Source: DMER64 sp964600385 (GTDB lineage Bacteria; Bacteroidota; Bacteroidia; Bacteroidales; UBA932). From it: a DNA stretch of 64,000 nt. The notes under the pieces were generated by a model that had not been told where the DNA came from, made no database searches, and saw only the letters and a program-made list of their open reading frames with translations. The position numbers were made by a program, and so were the translations under genes. Below are positions 60,595-64,000 of this stretch, one piece after another (positions within the stretch are counted from its first letter, which is position 1; every line of letters begins with the position of its first letter). The stretch lies in the NCBI GenBank assembly GCA_964600385.1, contig CAZRJC010000003.1, forward strand, positions 1 to 64,000, read 5' to 3'.

Positions 60595-61443
60595 ATGGAA
60601 TTTGCACATATTACGCCCCTGAAAGGGAACATAATTTTGACCGATGCATTCCATTTAAACGCATCTCTTCTGAATGACAAGGATTTATATAAATTCCTCT
60701 GGGTCACGGAAGGACATGTGAGCCTTGAGGTCGATTACGTAGGGATAACCCTGGAGAAAAACGAGGTTATCCCTTTGTCATCTCTGCACCACATTGTATT
60801 TAAAGAAGTTGCCGGCAAATACCTTACACTTCTTTTCAACAGCAATTTCTACTGCATATTCAAGAGTGACGATGACGTTTCCTGTAACGGATTCCTGTTT
60901 ACGGGAACTTCGAATATCATGAAACTCCGGCTTTCAGACATGTATTCCGGTCTGCTGGAAAAAATCACATCGGACCTGTACCAGGAGTATAACAACGAAG
61001 ACAGTCTGCAGGAAGAGATGCTCAGACTGCACCTTAAACGGTTTATCATTACCTGTACACGCATTGCCCGGGAAAAATTCGCTATTGAGCCCCGGAACGA
61101 AAGTACGTTCTATATTATCAGACAATATTTTACACTGGTAGATAAATATTTTAAGGAAAAAAAGCAGGTAAAGGATTACGCAGCCATGCTCCACCGTTCC
61201 CCCAAGACGCTCACTAATCTTTTCCAGCTGTATAACCTTCCCTCCCCTTTGCACATTATTCACGAACGTATAGAAGCCGAAGCCAAGAGGCTGCTTCTGT
61301 ACAGTTCTAAAACCATTAAGGAAATATCAGGTATCCTCGGATTCGAAGATATAGCCGCTTTCAGCCGCTTTTTCAAGCGTTCCACCGGAGAAAGCATTTC
61401 CCAATTCCGGTCCAGGATCCTTTCTAACCGTTCAATCCAATGA
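60595..61443 (+). CDS. AraC-family transcription regulator
   Basis: 282 residues. The N-terminal half is a cupin-like sensor (ILTDAFHLNASLL...HVSLEVDYVGITLEKNEVIPL). The C-terminal 100 residues form the double HTH: VKDYAAMLHRSPKTLTNLFQLY for the first helix pair and KTIKEISGILGFEDIAAFSRFFKRSTGESISQFR for the second. The ligand and targets are unknown; the next gene, a lipocalin, overlaps it by ATGA and is a likely target or partner. Confidence 0.92.
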   Translation: MEFAHITPLKGNIILTDAFHLNASLLNDKDLYKFLWVTEGHVSLEVDYVGITLEKNEVIPLSSLHHIVFKEVAGKYLTLLFNSNFYCIFKSDDDVSCNGFLFTGTSNIMKLRLSDMYSGLLEKITSDLYQEYNNEDSLQEEMLRLHLKRFIITCTRIAREKFAIEPRNESTFYIIRQYFTLVDKYFKEKKQVKDYAAMLHRSPKTLTNLFQLYNLPSPLHIIHERIEAEAKRLLLYSSKTIKEISGILGFEDIAAFSRFFKRSTGESISQFRSRILSNRSIQ

Positions 61444-61967
61444 GAAAAATCACATTCATCCTTCTGCTTTTTGCAAGTCTGGCCGCGTCAGGATGTATAG
61501 AGAAAAGCAACATTAGCCCTATTCGTGCAGTTGACGAATTGGATATCAACAAATTAATGGGAACCTGGTACGAGCTGGCCAACACCAGAAGCGATTCAAA
61601 ACCTCCCCAGGCAGGATTCACGGTAGATTTTTCCATGAACGAAAACGGCTTGATTACCGTACTCATTAAATACCACGAATTGACCCTGTACGGGCCCTAC
61701 AAGGAAGCCAAGGGCAAAGCCAAATGGCTGGGACCCAAATATCCGGGCATTGTTAAAATTTCCTTTTTCCTGAGCTCCTATGGAGACTATTATATCCTTG
61801 ATATAGATAAAGATTATACCCGGGCACTGGTATATAAGCAAAACTCCCGTAATTTCCGGATTATCAGCCGCGAACCCGCGTTGCCGGTAGAAGACATCAA
61901 ATACCTCAAGGATAAAATCCGCTCAATAGGTTACGATCCGGACGATCTGGTCTGGATTGAACATTAA
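61440..61967 (+). CDS. Lipocalin-family outer-membrane lipoprotein (Blc-like)
   Basis: 175 residues. The lipobox is LAASGC (Cys19). The lipocalin motif 1 is LMGTWYELANT (Gly41-x-Trp43), motif 2 is DIDKDYTRALVY, and motif 3 lies near RNFRIISREPAL. Bacterial lipocalins bind lysophospholipids or fatty acids at the outer membrane and are often stress-induced. It is coupled to the AraC-type gene and its end overlaps the convergent phosphoglucomutase gene by 4 bases. Confidence 0.92.
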   Translation: MRKITFILLLFASLAASGCIEKSNISPIRAVDELDINKLMGTWYELANTRSDSKPPQAGFTVDFSMNENGLITVLIKYHELTLYGPYKEAKGKAKWLGPKYPGIVKISFFLSSYGDYYILDIDKDYTRALVYKQNSRNFRIISREPALPVEDIKYLKDKIRSIGYDPDDLVWIEH

Positions 61968-63682
61968 AACAGAGATTTAAGTGCCTCAATCTTGCGGTCA
62001 AGCTGCCTTTCAATCCTGTGAAGGTCTTCCGGTTTTTCCAGTATGTCGCGAACTCCAAAATAGTATTTTATTTTAGGCTCAGTACCGGAAGGACGAATGG
62101 TCACAACGGTGTTGTCCATGCAAACAAACTGTATCACATCCGATTTGGGTAACTCTATGGCATAGCGCAGATCGCTTACCATGTCTACGGTTTCGCTTTT
62201 CAGGTAATCATGTATCAGCACCACCTCGGAACCGAGCAACTGACGGGGAGGTTCAGTCCGGTAACCGTTCATGAGGATCTTCATCTGCTCCATGCCGTCT
62301 TTTCCTTTCATTGTTCTGGACATTAACGATTCTTTAAAGAATCCGTAGTGCACATAAATATCCGTAAGCAAATCAAAAAGGGTCCGGCCCTGTTCCGCTG
62401 CCCATGCCGCCACCTCGGCAATAAGCGCACAGGCCACTACGGCATCTTTATCACGTACGAATTCCCCCACATTGAACCCGTAACTTTCTTCGCCACCGCC
62501 AATGAACGTTTTCCTGCCTTCCTGCTCTCTCACTATCTGGGCAATGTATTTGAAGCCTGTGAGCACTTCGTAACATTCCACCCCGTAATCCCGGGCCATC
62601 ACACGCAAAATATCCGAGGTCACGATGGTCTTGACAATATATTCGCTGCCTTTGAGCTTTCTGTTCTCTTTCCATTTCATGAGTAGATACCAGGTAAGCA
62701 GCGCTGCTGTCTGGTTCCCGTTCAGTAACTGTATCTGATTGGCATCATTCCGTACGGCTATACCAACACGGTCGGCATCGGGGTCGGTAGCCATGACCAG
62801 CTGTGCCCCCACTTCTGCTGCTTTTTCCACGGCCATCCGCAAAGCCTCGGGTTCTTCGGGATTTGGCGATATTACTGTAGGAAAATCACCATCGTTCACA
62901 TCCTGCGAAGGTACGTGGTACAGGTTCTCAAAACCCATGCGCCGCAAGGCCTCGGGAACAAGATGAACTCCCGTTCCGTGAAGCGGAGTGTATACCATCT
63001 TAAGGTCTTTATGTTTTTTTATGGCCTCGGGACTCAGTTTCAAAAGGCTTAAAATGGCCGAAAGATACAGTTCGTCCATTTCCGCACCCATAGTCTCAAT
63101 GCGGCCTGTTCCCCCTGTAAAGCGAACCTGCGACGGTGAAGAGATTCCCAGTACTTCTTTAATAATATTCTTATCATGAGGAGCCACCACCTGCGCTCCG
63201 TCGTTCCAGTATACCTTATAGCCGTTATACTCCTTTGGATTATGGCTGGCCGTGATCATTACCCCGATATTGCATTCCAGTTGTCTGACTGCGAAGCTGA
63301 GTTCGGGAGTCGGACGCAGGGTGTCGGATAAATAGACGGTAAAATCATTGGCAGCCAGCACCTCGGCTGTAATCCGGGCAAAATCGGGAGATGCATTCCG
63401 GCAATCATACGATATGGCTGCGCGGTAAGGAGCAGGAAATGCTTTCTTTACATAATCCGCCAGACCCTGGGTAGCCATACCCACAGTGTAACGGTTCATT
63501 CTGTTGGTGCCGGCACCCATGATGCCGCGCAACCCGCCGGTACCAAACTCCAGATTCTTGTAAAAACTGTCTTCCAGTTCCCGGGGATCACCCTTCAATA
63601 GCTGTTGGACAGCCTGTCTGGTTTCTGCATCGAAGGAAGGATCGAGCCATTCCTGAGCTCTTTTTATAACATCTTCTGTCAT
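61964..63682 (-). CDS. Alpha-phosphohexomutase (phosphoglucomutase/phosphomannomutase)
   Basis: 572 residues, the long form found in Bacteroidetes and Firmicutes (PgcA type). FGTGGLRGIMGAGTNRMN is the N-terminal signature, catalytic Ser146 is in MITASHNPKEYNGYK, the metal loop is ATDPDADRVGIAV, the sugar loop is GGGEESYG and the phosphate loop is IRPSGTEPKIK. It interconverts glucose-1- and -6-phosphate or the mannose forms in the cytoplasm. Its start overlaps the end of the rmlD-like gene (ATGA), linking it to sugar-nucleotide synthesis. Confidence 0.95.
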   Translation of the reverse strand: MTEDVIKRAQEWLDPSFDAETRQAVQQLLKGDPRELEDSFYKNLEFGTGGLRGIMGAGTNRMNRYTVGMATQGLADYVKKAFPAPYRAAISYDCRNASPDFARITAEVLAANDFTVYLSDTLRPTPELSFAVRQLECNIGVMITASHNPKEYNGYKVYWNDGAQVVAPHDKNIIKEVLGISSPSQVRFTGGTGRIETMGAEMDELYLSAILSLLKLSPEAIKKHKDLKMVYTPLHGTGVHLVPEALRRMGFENLYHVPSQDVNDGDFPTVISPNPEEPEALRMAVEKAAEVGAQLVMATDPDADRVGIAVRNDANQIQLLNGNQTAALLTWYLLMKWKENRKLKGSEYIVKTIVTSDILRVMARDYGVECYEVLTGFKYIAQIVREQEGRKTFIGGGEESYGFNVGEFVRDKDAVVACALIAEVAAWAAEQGRTLFDLLTDIYVHYGFFKESLMSRTMKGKDGMEQMKILMNGYRTEPPRQLLGSEVVLIHDYLKSETVDMVSDLRYAIELPKSDVIQFVCMDNTVVTIRPSGTEPKIKYYFGVRDILEKPEDLHRIERQLDRKIEALKSLF

Positions 63683-64000
63683 ATCTCGTTTCTTAAGAAT
63701 TTTACCAATCTGTCTTCCCAGTGAGGGATATCAAGGCCCAGCTTTTTGCTTATCAGGGCAGGACTCATTACGGTGTATAGAGGCCTTGGTGCACCGCCCG
63801 ATTCCGTATCTTCCGTCAGGGGCAGAACGGGAGCAAGTGTTCCCGTATAAGAACCGACACCTGCGGTCATCAGTTCCCTTATTCGGGTAGCAAAGGTGTA
63901 ACGGTCGCAACCTCCCCCCTCGCTGGTGTATTGATATAAACCCGAGGCAAGGCCATGTCCGGCCAGTTTGTAGAGGGCATCTGCCAGGTCCGGGGCGTAT
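63679..64000 (-). CDS. rmlD-like: dTDP-4-dehydrorhamnose reductase-like protein, C-terminal part only
   Basis: The frame is open from the window edge to the stop at 63679, about 106 codons. YAPDLADALYKLAGHGLASGLYQYTSEGGGCDRYTFATRI and later GAPRPLYTVMS with LGLDIPHWEDRLVKFL match the C-terminal third of RmlD, where APRP and the tryptophan near the end are typical. The N-terminal NAD(P)-binding part is outside the window. It would take part in dTDP-rhamnose synthesis for surface polysaccharides, and is coupled to the mutase gene. Confidence 0.8.
   Translation of the reverse strand, partial: YAPDLADALYKLAGHGLASGLYQYTSEGGGCDRYTFATRIRELMTAGVGSYTGTLAPVLPLTEDTESGGAPRPLYTVMSPALISKKLGLDIPHWEDRLVKFLRNEI

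Overview
The window looks like a chromosomal segment of a fermentative member of the Bacteroidota, most likely order Bacteroidales. The evidence is a SusC/SusD polysaccharide utilisation locus with a hybrid two-component regulator, many Bacteroidetes-type promoter boxes (TAnnTTTG, in places with TTTG about 19 bases upstream), weak Shine-Dalgarno sequences, abundant lipoproteins, and an arginine cluster of Bacteroides type built round an N-succinylornithine carbamoyltransferase. No rRNA, tRNA, transposase or CRISPR array was seen.

Layout. (1) 1-17.7 kb: a polysaccharide utilisation locus on the minus strand (GH2 hydrolase, DUF5107/TPR protein, SusC, SusD and two tandem secreted beta-helix proteins) with a divergent one-protein hybrid sensor/regulator at 13.7-17.7 kb. 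(2) 17.75-31.8 kb: membrane and envelope genes (acyltransferase, aquaporin, VanZ-like protein), small lipoproteins and acetyltransferases, a plus-strand run of secreted hydrolase-like proteins, then a GH127-like arabinofuranosidase with a putative metallopeptidase lipoprotein. (3) 32.0-40.2 kb: a compact arginine operon (acyltransferase, argG, argC, argD, argF', argB, argE-like, argH), preceded by a promoter, a 14-codon open frame with two Arg codons and a stem-loop. (4) 40.2-50.1 kb: Tat-type Fe-S aldo/keto reductase, PlsC-like acyltransferase, clpB, queE, two tandem papain-like peptidases, pssA and a low-complexity DUF6515-like protein. (5) 50.1-50.8 kb: an intergenic stretch of repeats, including an inverted copy of the palindromic element found at 17.8 kb. 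(6) 50.8-55.9 kb: hcp with three Crp-type genes alternating with two nearly identical secreted DUF4402-like genes. (7) 55.9-64 kb: small redox and hydrolase genes, a HelD-type helicase, periplasmic thioredoxin, AraC regulator, lipocalin, phosphoglucomutase and the end of an rmlD-like gene.

The strongest candidate for something undescribed is the hcp/Crp/DUF4402 block. Five inverted repeats with the core GTAA-N6-TTAC lie in its intergenic regions, one in front of each Crp-type gene and each DUF4402-like gene, with the first shared with hcp. The middle Crp-type protein has lost its DNA-binding domain exactly where the second DUF4402 copy begins. This looks like a self-regulated nitrosative or redox stress module that has expanded by tandem duplication. 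Second is a possible arginine attenuator. Third is a family of about 120-base palindromic intergenic elements. At least seven genes begin only 4 to 8 bases after a promoter box, so transcripts with little or no 5' leader may be common in this genome.
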